NCBI RefSeq assembly: GCF_011397635.1
Contig: NC_064759.1
Location: forward strand, 20,980,428 to 21,044,427
DNA length: 64,000 nt
Origin: Epinephelus fuscoguttatus
Taxonomy: Eukaryota; Chordata; Actinopteri; Perciformes; Serranidae
Reading direction: 5' to 3'
Shown here: positions 1 through 12,639 of the stretch, piece by piece
How positions within the stretch are numbered: the first letter of the stretch is position 1
Layout of the letters: the number at the start of each line of letters is the position of its first letter
Position numbers and translations under genes: made by a program
The notes under the pieces: generated by a model
Told to the model about the DNA's origin: nothing
What the model saw: the letters and a program-made list of their open reading frames with translations, nothing else
Databases searched by the model: none

Positions 1-3000
1 GCAGCAGCGAACAAGACGTGTTTAATGTAAGCCAGGTTACAATTTGTTTTTGAATAAACACTCAGCATGCAAGCGTATATATAAATACTGAAAGGATGCA
101 GGTACAAGCAGGCCAACACGCTGATGCAGGGACAAACTACATCAGTAGGGGTGTAGTGTAGTCAATGCAGGGCCTAAATCTGTGTTTACACACACTCAGC
201 TGTAATGTGTGACTCTAGGAAATCAATAAAAATCTACATGAAGTCTGGAGCCACAAAACTTATAAAGCACAACACAAAGTAACCTAAAGCTTTAATACTT
301 TCTGCTGGTTTAAATTCCTGAAACTATTGGGAGAAATCTGAGCAGAGATTTAGTGAGTAATACCCTCGCTTTGCCACTGGGCAAGACATTTAACTCAAAA
401 TTGCTCCCATGTGGCGACTGCTTGGCCTTTAACGAAGCACTGCGGCTGCACTGAGCAGCTCCCGCACTGAAAGCATAGCTGTGAAACAGCAAATGCTTTT
501 GGATATACATCCAGTGTGACATGGCCAGGTAATTAATAATGTAATTAAAGGTACACTATGCATGATTTTTTAGACTCAGAATGAATCCCTCTCAGTCATC
601 ACTAATGACACACTAGACCTGTGTGACGCTGTATCTGACCGTGCCCTCTGCCTGTGCTGTCTTATTTTGCTGTGTTTCGGGATGTTCCCGGGTGTGTAGC
701 CCCCAGTCGACTACGACATACAAGTGAGGTCAGGACTATTTAAAAAAGTTGCTGACACAGTGCTGAAAAATACGCAACTATAAAGAGGCGAAACACCAAG
801 TGGACAAAGTTCATACCAAAATCAAAGTGACTCATTGGCTTTCACTTTTGCTGGCGAGCACTGAAGGAGAGGTTGGGGATGGAGGACAATGTGGAGTTGG
901 CCTGTTTTCTGTTGGACAGGTAGGTGCCAACAGTTGGTTTAGTTTCAAAAGTACTGTAGCTTGTAGTGAACCAGCCCGTTCTCATTCCCAAGTCATCAAA
1001 CAGTGCCGTTGTGTCAGTGATTTTGGCGTCAGGCACCAACCAGTGGTATGATATGCTGCCGGATGGAGTCAGTGTATGCTGTCAATAACAACTTTGGCAT
1101 GATTCGCTGCCAGTTGGCATAAGTTTAGAACGCCACTGGATTGCGTCAGTTTGAAACGCCACTGGTGACAACATAATGAGCTGGAACATCTCTATAGGGC
1201 GGAAGGGAGGGGAGGTGATTCTAACAAACCCCGCTTTCCATGGAAGTGTTAAGCCAAACGATGATGGTTTTTTGTTTTTTTGCTAAACCTAACGTAAAAG
1301 TCCACTGACAAAATGGTAATATTTGAGGATTTAGCATACCCTTAAAAATCAGAATAATTATCTCAGTAATTAAGGAGAAAACTTGCAAGAGCCCAACAAG
1401 TATCTCAGAGTATCTTAGCCACAGAGTGATTCTGAGAAAAGTTCATACTTCATGACGTAATGTGTAGGATTAAAGGGTTCTAGTTTTCACCCGAGAAACA
1501 CGAACTGCTCAGGTCAGACTGACTGAGATAGATTTTTTTTAATTAAGTAAAACCTTTGTTCCCTTTCATAAAGACCAAGTCATTTGAAGTTAACAGGTGT
1601 GTTTGTGTGCAGATGAGAGTACAGCACTGTGTCATGTCACAACATATGTAAGATCCTGTTTACAGCTGAGAAATAGGCCACACGGCCTGAAGGTGTCCCG
1701 TTTTACTGATGTATGTCAAAGTCTAGCATTAACACGTAGCTGAGACAGGTGATCTTTTCCTAACAAGGCACCCCCAGAGTGAAAATAAATTAGGTCAGAG
1801 TGCTGCGCTGCTGTGGAGACAAAGAGAAAAAGTGTGTGAATCCTGGAGAAGTTGAGGTAAAATGGAAAGAAAAGAGAAACAATACTGAGCAGAGATCTTC
1901 CAAAGGGGTAACAGAAACTCTCCCACACACTTACTTTATACGTATAAATACATTAAATGCCACCACATAAAGCTCTCAAACATGTCTATGTCTCTATTTA
2001 CGCTCCCTTTATATCTGCTCACAACAGAAGTAAGAGTTAAAAACTGACTAAGAGTCTGTAATTCCCAAACCACCATCTATTCCCAGCTCTGGCTCCCACA
2101 GCCGCTGGTGTACTTACAAACATTCCCCACCGATACAGACAGGAAATCAGCAGCTCACTGTCCCGGCTCCTCTCTTACAGCGGCTCAGCAAAAAAATGTG
2201 CCCATGAAAACCATGTGGGGTGTTGAAACAACATTCTCAGGCTGTGGGTTTTTATTAGCAGGTCTAAACTCAGGTTGAGGGATGAATGAAGGCAGAAAAT
2301 ACTGAGACTGTTTTGACTTATGTTTCAATACAGTGGGATAGATTTTTCAACGCACTTGTTGGAGGTAACTATTGTTCTAAAAATAGCTGAAGGCGTCACC
2401 TGATTTATGTGTTTTCTTCAGATAAGCTAAGTGACACTGAAAACTACTGACAGTGTCCTACGGAATCAGCTTAATTTAGGAAAATTGTCGTTTCCAGACT
2501 GGATTCAAGACAAAAGCAGAGGTTTAGGTGCTCGTTTTTACATTACAGAAACAGTATTTAATTATTAAACCATAATCCTTTTATTTAAGGTGTCAGTTTT
2601 TTTATTTGTTTGCTTGTTTTGTTGTGTTTGTGACACAGGAAATGAAAGGCAGACTCGGAGCCGTCTCCTCTCTGAGCTGCAGGCTACAGGCAGAGATAAC
2701 ATCGTGTCCCTGCGCCTAGAGCTGAGAACACTGTGCTGAGAAAATAGGTCCACACACTACAACTACAGAATCTACTGCTTCCTATTTTTGATGTTTTAGG
2801 AGCAAGGCGGAAGGATGACGTCCAACAGTCAAAATAAGCCTACTCAACATCTGCTAGATTGTTGCATCAGATTTTTTCATGACACTGCAGGCAGGAACTT
2901 GCATGACAACGCCGAATAGCTGTGGTTTACCAAGTCACGACTTCCTCCTCCAAGGATTTCCATTAAAAGATTTGCAACATGTTCTGCAAATGATTCCCTC

Positions 3001-4825
3001 AATGTGTTTCCTGGTGGCATGAGGATGAGCAGATGGCAGTTTCAGGTTGTGTGACAGAGCAGGAATCGTTTTAAGGTTGTGTTTTAACCCTGTTAATAAG
3101 GTTTACAGGACATCATTAGTTTGATCATTAATGGTGGAGCAACCAACAGACTAACATCACCATCCCTACAGCAGTGCTGCTAGTGTGGCTAAAATACTTA
3201 AAATCCACTGAAAATCGACAAACAATTTGGTAGTTTTGTCTGATATCTATCACTGCACACTTTGTCTGCTTGTTTTTAATGGATGACATCAATTAGCGAC
3301 AGCATAAAGCAAAATGACCCCGAGTGGGCAAAAAACCTTTGAGCCCATAAATAGAGAAACAAACAGGCTTCAAGTCCAGAGATAAGCCGCTTTTCCGTAA
3401 ATCCTAATGAAAAGGGAGCCATAGGGAGATAGGGAAAAAAAAATCAGAGTGAGATTAGGAGACAGAACATGGCGGCCTACATCACTGACCCACTGGGTTA
3501 AAGGGCTGAGATACAGGAGCGCTAAAAGCTGCAGCAAACCTGTAAACCACAACTTAATTCAACTGTTAGGTTCATTTATAAAGCCTTTTATTTAAAGAAG
3601 GGCATGGAAGGTTTCCTATGGCCAAAACAAGTGATTCAAAAACAAACAAAAAAACATGATCACTGAAAAATAGACCTTTAGTTATTAGAAGGGTTTTTTA
3701 AAAGAAGAAATCTGTGTTTTAAAGGCTGGAAGCTCTGATGTGGCGGCAGATAAAAGTGGATGTTGCTGATTGTGCTCAGGGGGCAGGGGGAGCAGGGGTG
3801 TCTGGGATCTGAGAGACACTGTGTTCTCTGCAGTCGGCACGTTGGACGCCAGTCACAACAGTGGCTCCCCAGGCAGAGCACACCACAGCGTGAACCCCCA
3901 TCCAGCAAGCACATGCGCCAGTTGGGCACGTGCACGCTGCTGTATCCTCGGTCTGACTCTGCCCAGGGATGCTGAGATGTGACCCCATGTGATCTGTGCA
4001 CATAAATAGGACCGTGACTGTGCTTTCCATCCTTTATGTGTGCCTCTAAATAAGTCCAATTTAGTGTTTTATGTGCATTTACAGACAATACTATGTCTCT
4101 GCACCCGCTCATGTTATATACATTCAATATACAGTATACAGAGCTGTGTTATCCTTCATCTGAGCTGCTTATTGGATGGTTGAACAGCTCAGAAACCCTT
4201 TCCCTTTACACATTCAAAATGGTTGATTTAGGAGGGCTGTATCTGACCATTTCATTGCCTTTCCAAAACCAACAATTCGGCATTTACACCCACTTCTTGT
4301 GATTGGTCAGCTGTCTTGAGGTGAGAAGGAAGCCAGGATTTAACCTTCTCTCTGCTCTTTTTTCAGTCATTACACAGCAATTTCTGCCATTTTTCATGTG
4401 TACAACAAGGTGCAACAACATGAATACCATCCAGAAGAGACTATCTAAAATATGTGCTCTGTTATCCCCACATATAATCAGCAACACATCTTACAAACTA
4501 ACTCTCTTAACCCTCCCTTAGACACAAACCAGACGCATTTCTTGTGTTTTTCGGGCTTCATGGTAGACACTTGCCATTGAGATCATCGCGGCTAAAAAAG
4601 GAAATGGGGCCCAGGAATGTAAAAAAAAAAACAGTGGCTGAAACCAGTAACTGTGAGCAAATACTCAAGAAGACAGGAAAATGTACAGCATATTTCAAGA
4701 CAACAACTGATGATGAGTAGTCTACAATGATGAAGCAGTCTGTGGACAGAGGCCTTGAGGTGCAACTAGCAAAATTAGCTCCATTGCTAACAATAAAGCC
4801 ATTTATAGTGGTTAAAACTGGGTTG
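1..4825. other. Non-coding stretch with no recognised gene
   Basis: No open frame here has splice sites, codon bias or similarity to a family I know. The sequence is AT-rich with scattered short poly-A and poly-T runs. It may be intergenic or a large intron of a gene to the left. The only compositional outlier is a GC-rich block near 3.73-3.98 kb, listed separately. A motif near 548 (AAGGTACACTATGCATGA) resembles one near 15030 (AAGGTATACTATGCAGGA), which suggests diverged copies of one interspersed repeat. Confidence 0.5.
3725..3985. other. GC-rich block, open in several frames, function unknown
   Basis: This block is clearly more GC-rich than its surroundings. The minus strand stays open in three frames across it, and two plus frames are open too. 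That usually reflects composition rather than coding. I could not find a convincing pair of splice sites or a family match. It could be an unrecognised terminal exon, a regulatory element or a structured RNA. Confidence 0.25.
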
Positions 4826-5445
4826 GCCGGAACACTTCACCTGACCAAAGACCATTTGTATATTAGTTACTCACTGTGTGTCATTTTGAATTTGTGGAGA
4901 AAACGTTTTTCTTGCATGCCCTCACAGTGAACGTAAAATCCAAAAAAGCCGAACATTCTTACAGGACTGAAATAAACAGGAAAACAGCAAACTATATCAA
5001 AACATCTGTTTACAATCTCTCACACAAATCGTGCAGTATAATCCAAGTCTCAGTTTTCCAGTTGTATGACTGGTACCCACTAAACACATGCATTTTTGCT
5101 AAAACATTGTGATGTAAAACACGTCAGTACAAAGAGTATGAGTATCATGACACCTGTGTTTGAACTCAGGACGCACTACTCATTAGCAGAAGTGTTTTAT
5201 GTGTTTGTGAAGTACTGAGCACATGACTGGATAACTGAGACTAGGATAATACTGCATAGGTTGCATGAGTTTGTAAACAGATGTTTTGATTACTGACTTC
5301 AGTTCATGAAGACTGTTTTTTTGGATTCTCTGTTCACCATGGAGGCATAACAAGGTTTTCTTTATGATATCAAGGTAACAGGTACACAGTAACTGATGTA
5401 CAAATAATCATTTTGTAGGTGAAATATTCCTTCAACATGTAAAAT
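4826..5445. repeat. Foldback (inverted-arm) interspersed element
   Basis: The left arm (about 4826-5100) is repeated in reverse complement by the right arm (about 5160-5440). Shared landmarks read in the left-arm direction are a TTTGTAYATYAGTTACT block, an AATCCAAAAAA block, ATCAAAACATCTGTTTACAA, and a GTCTCAGTTWTCCAGT block. The arms are roughly 75-80 percent alike by eye, and no transposase is present. This is the architecture of a non-autonomous foldback or MITE-type element. The exact ends and any target-site duplication could not be fixed. Confidence 0.65.
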
Positions 5446-5649
5446 AACCTCTGAGGTGTTTTGCTTCTCTAATGCCCTTGCTGTTGTCAGCTGGTAACTG
5501 TTTAGCTTGCCCTTTGGTGGTCTCAGAAACATGGTGATAAAACTCACGTCACATGGACCTCACTGATTATCTGTTTGTTTGAAATTGACCAAGGAGGGGC
5601 TTCAAATGCTCATCGCCTAAGTCCACAATATTTCTTAACCCAGATCTGA

Positions 5650-5655
<6 letters not shown>

Positions 5656-5699
<44 letters not shown>
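5656..5699. repeat. (TA)n microsatellite
   Basis: An uninterrupted alternating TA tract of about 44 bases. Confidence 0.95.
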
Positions 5700-5701
<2 letters not shown>

Positions 5702-7526
5702 AAGATGACTAATTCATATGAATTTTTAGATGATAGTTAAAAAAATCCACAGAGAAAATGTTATATATTAACAATTTTATTGAACAAAAAGCAGCAGCAA
5801 AACATGAAATAGGTTAACAGGGGCTCAGACACTATGAAAAGGAGCACAGTACAGTACTTTTAGACAGAAAATAAAGCTAAAGTGCTAAAATGCTTCTAAT
5901 GGAGTTTCGGTGGAATCAGTTCAAAAATCCAAAATCTTCATTATTATACAGCTTGTCAAGATTAAAGTCATATCGAATATACAAGATGATACACACAGGA
6001 GCAGCAAACGCTCCCACTCACATACAGATTTGTCATGCACACACTTGTTGAGCATGTTTCTCATGATTGCTCTTCTGACTGACTGTGATAATTGAAAGTG
6101 ACAGCCATCTGAGGACAAGCCTCACAGCCCTGTTGGTGTGTCTTGTTTACACCTGCAGCTTCACATTCCCCCCATTCCTCAGTAATCGTTTTTTACAAAA
6201 ATCTTCCCACAGGCCGTCACAAACATCTATAAAACCATCTCATCTGGTGAACTTAGCATTGTTTTGTTAAAGCTGCCGTTCTGAGTATAATCTTATGCAC
6301 TGTTGTGATGATTAATGTTGAAACTGAATAAAACAAAGGCAACGCAGCCCCCGCTTCCATGACCCTCCTCACCCACATTCCCCACCAATGACCTTATCCC
6401 CATCCCTTTGTCTCTGTGGCTCAGAACCAGGCCGATTTTGGTGACGCATCACCGGTTAGCCAATGGGCGCCCTTCGTTAAGGGTTGTGTCCTGAGCTGAG
6501 CATCACGGAGATGGCAAAGTGAGATTTTTTGCCCAGTGATGTGCGAGGGAGGGGAGGAGCTTGTGGCGTGGGCAGAGGGGGCACGTGGCGCCCAACGAGG
6601 TCTCAGCCTGTCACAGAGCATCACATCAGACAGTGAACAGGCATGCGCACTTTTAAAGTCCACGCCCTGCGAAAGAAAGCAGTCACCAATCTCCCTTATA
6701 CCCGTCTGTATGACTAGGGAACATGGGAGCGCTGTTTTTCGGCTAACGTGTCAAGTTCTCTCACACTTCCTGATGTACTGAGGAAGAATAAATCTAAAAA
6801 ACATGAAGTTTATATAAATACACTGCGAGGTGATGAAAATGGCTGCCACTTCATAATCAGCTCCCACTGTGGAGAAGTGATCTCAGCAGACCTACATATT
6901 GTTCTTTAATTTACCAACCAGAGACATCAGTGAGGCATGTTCACAAGCTAACCAGCTATAACAATCCCTGATCTCTTCCAGCATCATTTTTGCTTAAGTT
7001 TTAGAACTTCATCGTGTAATTTCTTACCTAAGAAATCATGGGAAACATTTTTAAATGTCCCTTCATCCTTCATATTTCCCTCAAAGTACAGTCTATAAGT
7101 CGAGACATGCTCACATAAAACCTGACTTTAAACTACAGCGCTCTCCTCACACCTTTATTTTCTCTCCTCACATGCTTTTGATGCATCATCTTCCTCTTCT
7201 GACAATCAAAGCCATCTCTACACAAGCAGATTTTTGCAACTTCACTATATAATCGGGCTTGCGTGAGCAGAGGGCACACTAGCAGGTGACATTGTCAGCC
7301 AGACCACTTCCTATTGCGTGCAGATGACACCACAAGATTCTGTGATACAGGAAACACTGTGGCTCTGCAGCCTCCGGCGCCAGCCGGAGAACTGTTCAAA
7401 CTCATCTCAGCGACTGTTTTTCATTTGTGGAGAACCTGAGGTTTTGATTCATCGGAGTTTACGTTCAATATTTTAAAATGACATCACTAAATATCCACTG
7501 TACATCTCTTTCAAAATATTCACAGC
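5700..7526. other. Non-coding stretch with no recognised gene
   Basis: No gene is supported here. A TTTATT motif near 5776 would be a polyadenylation signal for minus-strand transcription, and the block around 6420-6670 is more CpG-rich and includes a CCAAT motif (AGCCAATGGG, about 6458). Neither could be tied to an exon. Confidence 0.4.
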
Positions 7527-7532
7527 TTTATT
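7527..7532 (-). terminator. Candidate polyadenylation signal of the 65-aa protein gene
   Basis: TTTATT on the plus strand reads AATAAA on the minus strand. It lies about 1.05 kb beyond the stop codon at 8577-8579, a plausible 3' UTR length. This is positional inference only. Confidence 0.4.
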
Positions 7533-8576
7533 AAATCATTACAAAATAAAGTAATACATTCATTCATCAATAAAAACAAGACAGACTCATTGAATTAGCT
7601 TCGATTTAAAAGTCTGCACACCCATGCAATGTTCAGTAAAGTTAAATGTTTGCATTAACACGTTGTAGATATTGCAGGAAGGTTTCCTAACACATTAAGG
7701 TTGTCACACATCTTATTAACAGGACTTCATCGATGTGTGTTAAAACAGTGTGAAATTACAGGAGAAAAAAAAAGACACCATAAAAAAGTCTTGAGTAGTT
7801 TTAAGTCCCTTTGCAGATCTGTTGTGGTATTTATAAAAGTTTCTGCACTTATGCGCAAATATTCACTGAATCTCTGACACCTGACAGATACATTTTACAA
7901 GTATATATTTATATATATTGACAGTTTGTGAATACAGCTCCTGAACTGTTCACAAGGCTCTGCAAGGTTCTCTCATAAAAGGAAAAACAAATACAGAAAA
8001 CTGAAGGGTGAGCTAACGTTTCATCCCCTTTAACCATGTTCAGGTCTGCCATCACTTCGTTACAAGGTACATCTCAACTGCAGCGAGCCTTTCCCCCTAT
8101 AAAGGCATTACTGTTCATATTATTTGACCCTATTTGGACAAGCTTTGAGCGCTGGCTAAATTCACAGTATAAGTTTTCCCCCTTTTTGTAGCTCTGAACA
8201 GTATTGACAGCATCTTGCAAGCATGTACCATTGTAACGACTAATGGTCAGACCCAGCTGGCAGTCAGCTGGTTTTGATCATCCACCCAAACCAGTCCAGA
8301 AAACTAGTTTTATCCACGACCCCCAAGTGAGCCGTCCCCACAACCCCCGACGACAGACAGTATAGAAAACACTTAGCGGCAGCCCTGAAGTCTCGGTGCA
8401 TGGTGAGTGAGGGATCCCAGAAATTCAGTGTCTGAGCGCGACTGTGACTGTGAGGTGAGAAAAAAGTGCGGTCATGGAAGACACTGCTGTGTCTCTGCAT
8501 CTGCTCCTCCTCGCTCCACCTCCTTCACTCCTCGTTGGCTCATCAGTTACTCCTCCGTCAGAGTAATGAAATCTCT

Positions 8577-10447
8577 TCAGGGCGCGGGAGCGGCCTGGAC
8601 CTTCTCTGTCATCTGTTTGGCACTGTAGTAGGACAAACTCAGGCCCATGATGGCTAGCATCATGGCTATCTGGTTGACGGCACGGTCTTGTGGCTGTGTC
8701 TGCACCTCACCGGCGACTTGCCTCTGCAGAGACAAAAACAAATAGGACAAAGGTCAGAGGTCAGTGAGACAATGAGCCATCTGTGGCCTGTTTCTGGTCA
8801 ACAAAGATACCAACACCTGATTGGATAACCTTTAAAAAAACCAAACATTCACCAAATATTTTCTCCTGAGAGGGCTCTCCCTTAAAAGACCAAATATCTG
8901 CAACTTTAGCTCCACAGCCTGCTGCCATGTGACCAAAGCTTTGGCAAGAACAGTTATTAAACATTTACGAGGGGGAGCGACTTAAAGAGGGGAACACAAT
9001 GTTCTGTGCGCAAAGAAGAGTATTAAAAAAAATAATTGCACACCAGAATCAAAACAGTGTGTGTCGTATAGAATAACCGCCTGTAGCGGATCTCACCTTG
9101 CTGTGTGTGTTTCTAAATGTGCAGCCCCTCCTTGCACTCTATGACCCCTGTAGGGCCCTACAGGGGTCATAGAGTGCAAGGAGCACCAAGACAGGAATGT
9201 CAGCATTTTAAAAGCTCAGACATCTGAGACGGCTGCCTATACTCTAAAATACCCCCTTCAACTGAGGTATACACACACTCAAACTAGCCTATGCTGGGGT
9301 TGTAGACAGTTATAAACATATCTTTAAAAAAAAAAAAAAAAAAAAGGACTTGATTATGGTTTTATTTTATAGATATTAATGCCAACAAGGGAACATTTCC
9401 AGCAAACTTGTCCATAATTTTTTTTGCAGAAGTTCAGCAAACGCTCATCTCCTAATTTTAGATCTGATTTTTCCAGGAGATATGACTGTAGAGTACGATG
9501 CATAATCCAATTGTGTAATATCACACACTTGTACCCTCTCTTTTTAATGCACAATCTAAAATCAGATTAGGATTTAAAAAAGCTGTTGTACTGTTGCGCT
9601 AATGTGTCCGTCTTTGCCTCGAGGTCCATGCCCGCTTAGCAGTTGTGTGAATTTGACTGTCAGAGGAAATGTTGCCCATGTAGCACAAACTTATAATGGC
9701 AGATAAAGTGGAACAATATGTTGAAATGTTTGTCAAATCAAGCTAAAGAGCTACCCGTCTCTACGTGTGCGTCGACAGTGAAGCGCCTCACTACAACTAC
9801 TCAGCATTAACAAAGACAAATATACTGTCCCGCCAGTGTGGAATCTTATGTAAGAGCCAGTCACTTTTCTCCGGTCTGTTGAGCTTTTGATTCAGTGTAA
9901 GGCCATGTGACGGGACAGCCTTTGTGTCTGAATTAGTGTAAATAAGCGAACAAAGACTTTACACAATGGTCGAGACATACGGACTGTCAGTGCTGATGAG
10001 TGGATTATGAAGACAGCGGGCGGAACAAAAGAAACTTAGAGGAAATGATATCACAACGATTAGTGTCACCCCTAATTATACTGGTGATGAAAGCGGGTTG
10101 TGGGTCACAGGACAGTGCCGGGCCCCTTGTCTGAACGCGGTACAGACCAGAACTGCTTGTTAAAAGGATAAATACAATCTGATGGACACGCTGACAGCTA
10201 AAATACAACTTTCAAAAAGTGAAAATGAGGTCTGTGCAGCTCCACGCCCAGAATTTAAGCTCCACATTCCTCCTACAGACGGCTCGGTGGAGATTAGTGA
10301 CAATGTGCCAGTATTAAGTCCTCATCAGAAACACCAAATAGAGTATGTGTGGTATATCTCATGTATCATCTGGACACTGTGGTGAGACTGACATACCTGG
10401 AGGAGGCGGAAGTATCCAGGTGTCAGCCTGCCCAGTCTGATGATCAT
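8577..10447 (-). CDS. Small single-pass membrane protein, 65 aa, family not recognised
   Basis: Two coding exons on the minus strand join in phase 0: 10447-10397 (17 codons, ATG at 10447-10445) and 8723-8577 (48 codons plus TGA). The donor after 10397 reads GTATGT and the acceptor before 8723 is a good pyrimidine-CAG. The N-terminus is basic and amphipathic (MIIRLGRLTPGYFRLLQ). It is followed by a glutamine-rich linker and one hydrophobic segment, about residues 36-49 (QIAMMLAIMGLSLSYYS), then a short AKQMTEKVQ tail ending in APAP. A mitochondrial or tail-anchored membrane microprotein would fit, but that is inference. The exon containing the ATG starts at 10508 and is open upstream of the ATG in the same frame. 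A 5' exon near 16.73-16.8 kb adds no in-frame ATG, so the exon-2 methionine is the first usable start. A further upstream coding exon cannot be excluded. Confidence 0.65.
9128..9183. repeat. Perfect 56-bp palindrome with no spacer
   Basis: The 28-base arms, starting CTCCTTGCACTCTATGACCC, are exact reverse complements meeting at 9155/9156. The match stops immediately outside (C at 9127 against C at 9184). It lies in the intron between the two coding exons of the 65-aa protein gene. Confidence 0.95.
9325..9345. repeat. Poly-A tract
   Basis: A run of about 21 A residues in the intron of the 65-aa protein gene. It could be the tail of an old retroposon, but no recognisable body precedes it. Confidence 0.7.
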
Positions 10448-12639
10448 GTCTGTTGATGTGGTGTGAGGTGGGTCGACACGGAAGAAGAGCTGGGGCGGCT
10501 CTGAAGACCTGCAAAGAAAATGGAGAATTCTGTCAGTAACTGCGCAACAATCTGACAGACGCTAGTGAAGGTTAATAATAATTAAAAAAAAAAAAAAAAA
10601 AGTACCAACATAGATCTGCAGTCGGAAACCTTTAATATCCACCAGAAATGCCTGGGAGTTGCATCTCTAACATTAAAATGTAAACATCTATAAAAGCATC
10701 AGGTACAACTTTCCTTGCCAAACTTTTAATAGTGTATGAATACTGCTGCCAAAGAGGAACGGGACATTATTATTGACTGGCAAATAAACCAAAACCATCT
10801 GATACGTGCATGAGGAAGGAACATCTCTCGCCTGCAGCCATGAAATAAAACTTCCAGGTGCCGGTCCGATTTGACCGCCACGCACAGAAACCCAACGTAT
10901 AAGCGCTTATATAATTATTTTAGATCTGACCTACTTGCCACTATTTCAGCCCGGAGTGCCCCTTAGATCCCTCTGTTATTAAATTATCATGTTTGAACCA
11001 AAGCAACAGAGCATGCATTCATGCTGCGTCAGTTTATGGCGCAGCAAATAACAAAATCATTCATTCGTGCATGCATGCATGATCCCATGTGTGATAGATG
11101 AATAAAGTAGTGTCTTTATGTACATGTTTGACACTTAGGGTTGAGAAACAACAAAAATGGATGGAAGTCCAACCAACAATTACTTAAAAACAAAAAAGTA
11201 CCCAACAGGGAGAAGCCGAGATTTAACATTTACGAACTGGATGTTCTTTACTGGTATTGAGATGGGGAAAAGGTCATTGCTAAAAAAGCATCCCAGAAAG
11301 ACAAGATGAAGCAGAAGAGGTTGTGCATTACAAGAGACAAACCTCTGGGCGGTCTCCATAAACAAACCAGGAAAGTCATGTTAAGCTGGGATTGATAACG
11401 GCATGTGATCGACATTCCAAGGGAAGGTGAGGAGAAGGATTGAGGAGCATGTAAAACACATGGAGCTTTAACGTGCCAACCTGGTTGGAGTTACACCCTT
11501 TACGAGAAAAAGAAATCCAAGCTTTCAAAAGTTGCCCCTTTTCTAAAAAAGTTGGTTTTATGTGTGAAAACCAAACAGGTTGGGATTCCTCACCTGCAAG
11601 AGACCCTCTGATGTCAAAAAAAGAAAGCCAGAAACAAACCGGCAGGACCCTCTACGTCCTCACCACGCTGAAAATCCTAACAGATGCCAAACAGTATGAC
11701 GAACTTGAACCTCTTAGAGCGCTTCTGTGCTGTGCTCCACCTTTATATACAGCCCCGCTCTCACCCAACCAGATCTGCGGGCTCGCCTTCAGCACACGCC
11801 CACTTTAAAAAAACCGCATACACACTGTCGAAATGCATTACTCTCAGTGAGTCGCTTTCCCCAAACACACCCCTTCCTGCTGCCTTCCAAAACAAGACAA
11901 ACCCTTTGTGTGCTGTCGGATAGGATTTACTCATTTAGTCAAGGTAAACAGAAATAATGCAAACAAAACAATACAGTGTGACAGTGCGGTCTTGAAGCAG
12001 CATGCATGTGAAAAAGCAAGGTTGCATAACCAGCCTGATGTGTCTTTTTAATCTGAAACTGCAGTAGGAATCAAATGTCAGAGCTGCAGACTGTCCATCA
12101 AGAACCCAACAAACCTACAGATTAGAAACACTTATTTATTTTAGTTGTGTGTTTTAATTGCTCCAGTGGCTGACTGTGTTATATAACCTCTTTCCATTTC
12201 ACTGAAAAAAATAGTGCAGTTACGGTCCTTGGAGAATGACTGAGACAAGCCCATGTTTACATCACGCAGTTTGATTTGGAGTTTTGACAGACACTGGGTT
12301 CTTTGTTCAAATGCTGCGACCGAAATACAACTTCACACAAGGTGTTTATACTGTAAGGTATTCTTCCAACAAAGCGCTCGGTCACACCTTGAACAAACAA
12401 ACACTGCAAGAATTTGGCTCAAAGTCAAATCATTGGCTCCAAATTGACATTTCATCATAATCCATCCTCATGTGACTAAGCAGTCAACTATAATTTGATA
12501 TGACGGGTCTAATAAAAAGATGCTACCGGGGTTGTAGGCCATTTTCAGAGTCTGACCCATACTAAAGACTAAAAGTCAGGATGTCTTGCCCTCTGTGGCT
12601 TTAAATTAGATCATCTTTTTTTTTTTTTTAAACCCGTCT

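Noticed and set aside
3678-4127. 149-codon open frame on the minus strand, cysteine-rich in part
   Set aside because: Several overlapping frames are open in this GC-rich block and none shows splice support or family motifs. I considered a cysteine-bearing peptide hormone but no known spacing fits.
5776-6700. Possible terminal exon of another minus-strand gene (AATAAA near 5776 and a CpG-richer block at 6.4-6.7 kb)
   Set aside because: No splice pair or protein similarity could be established.
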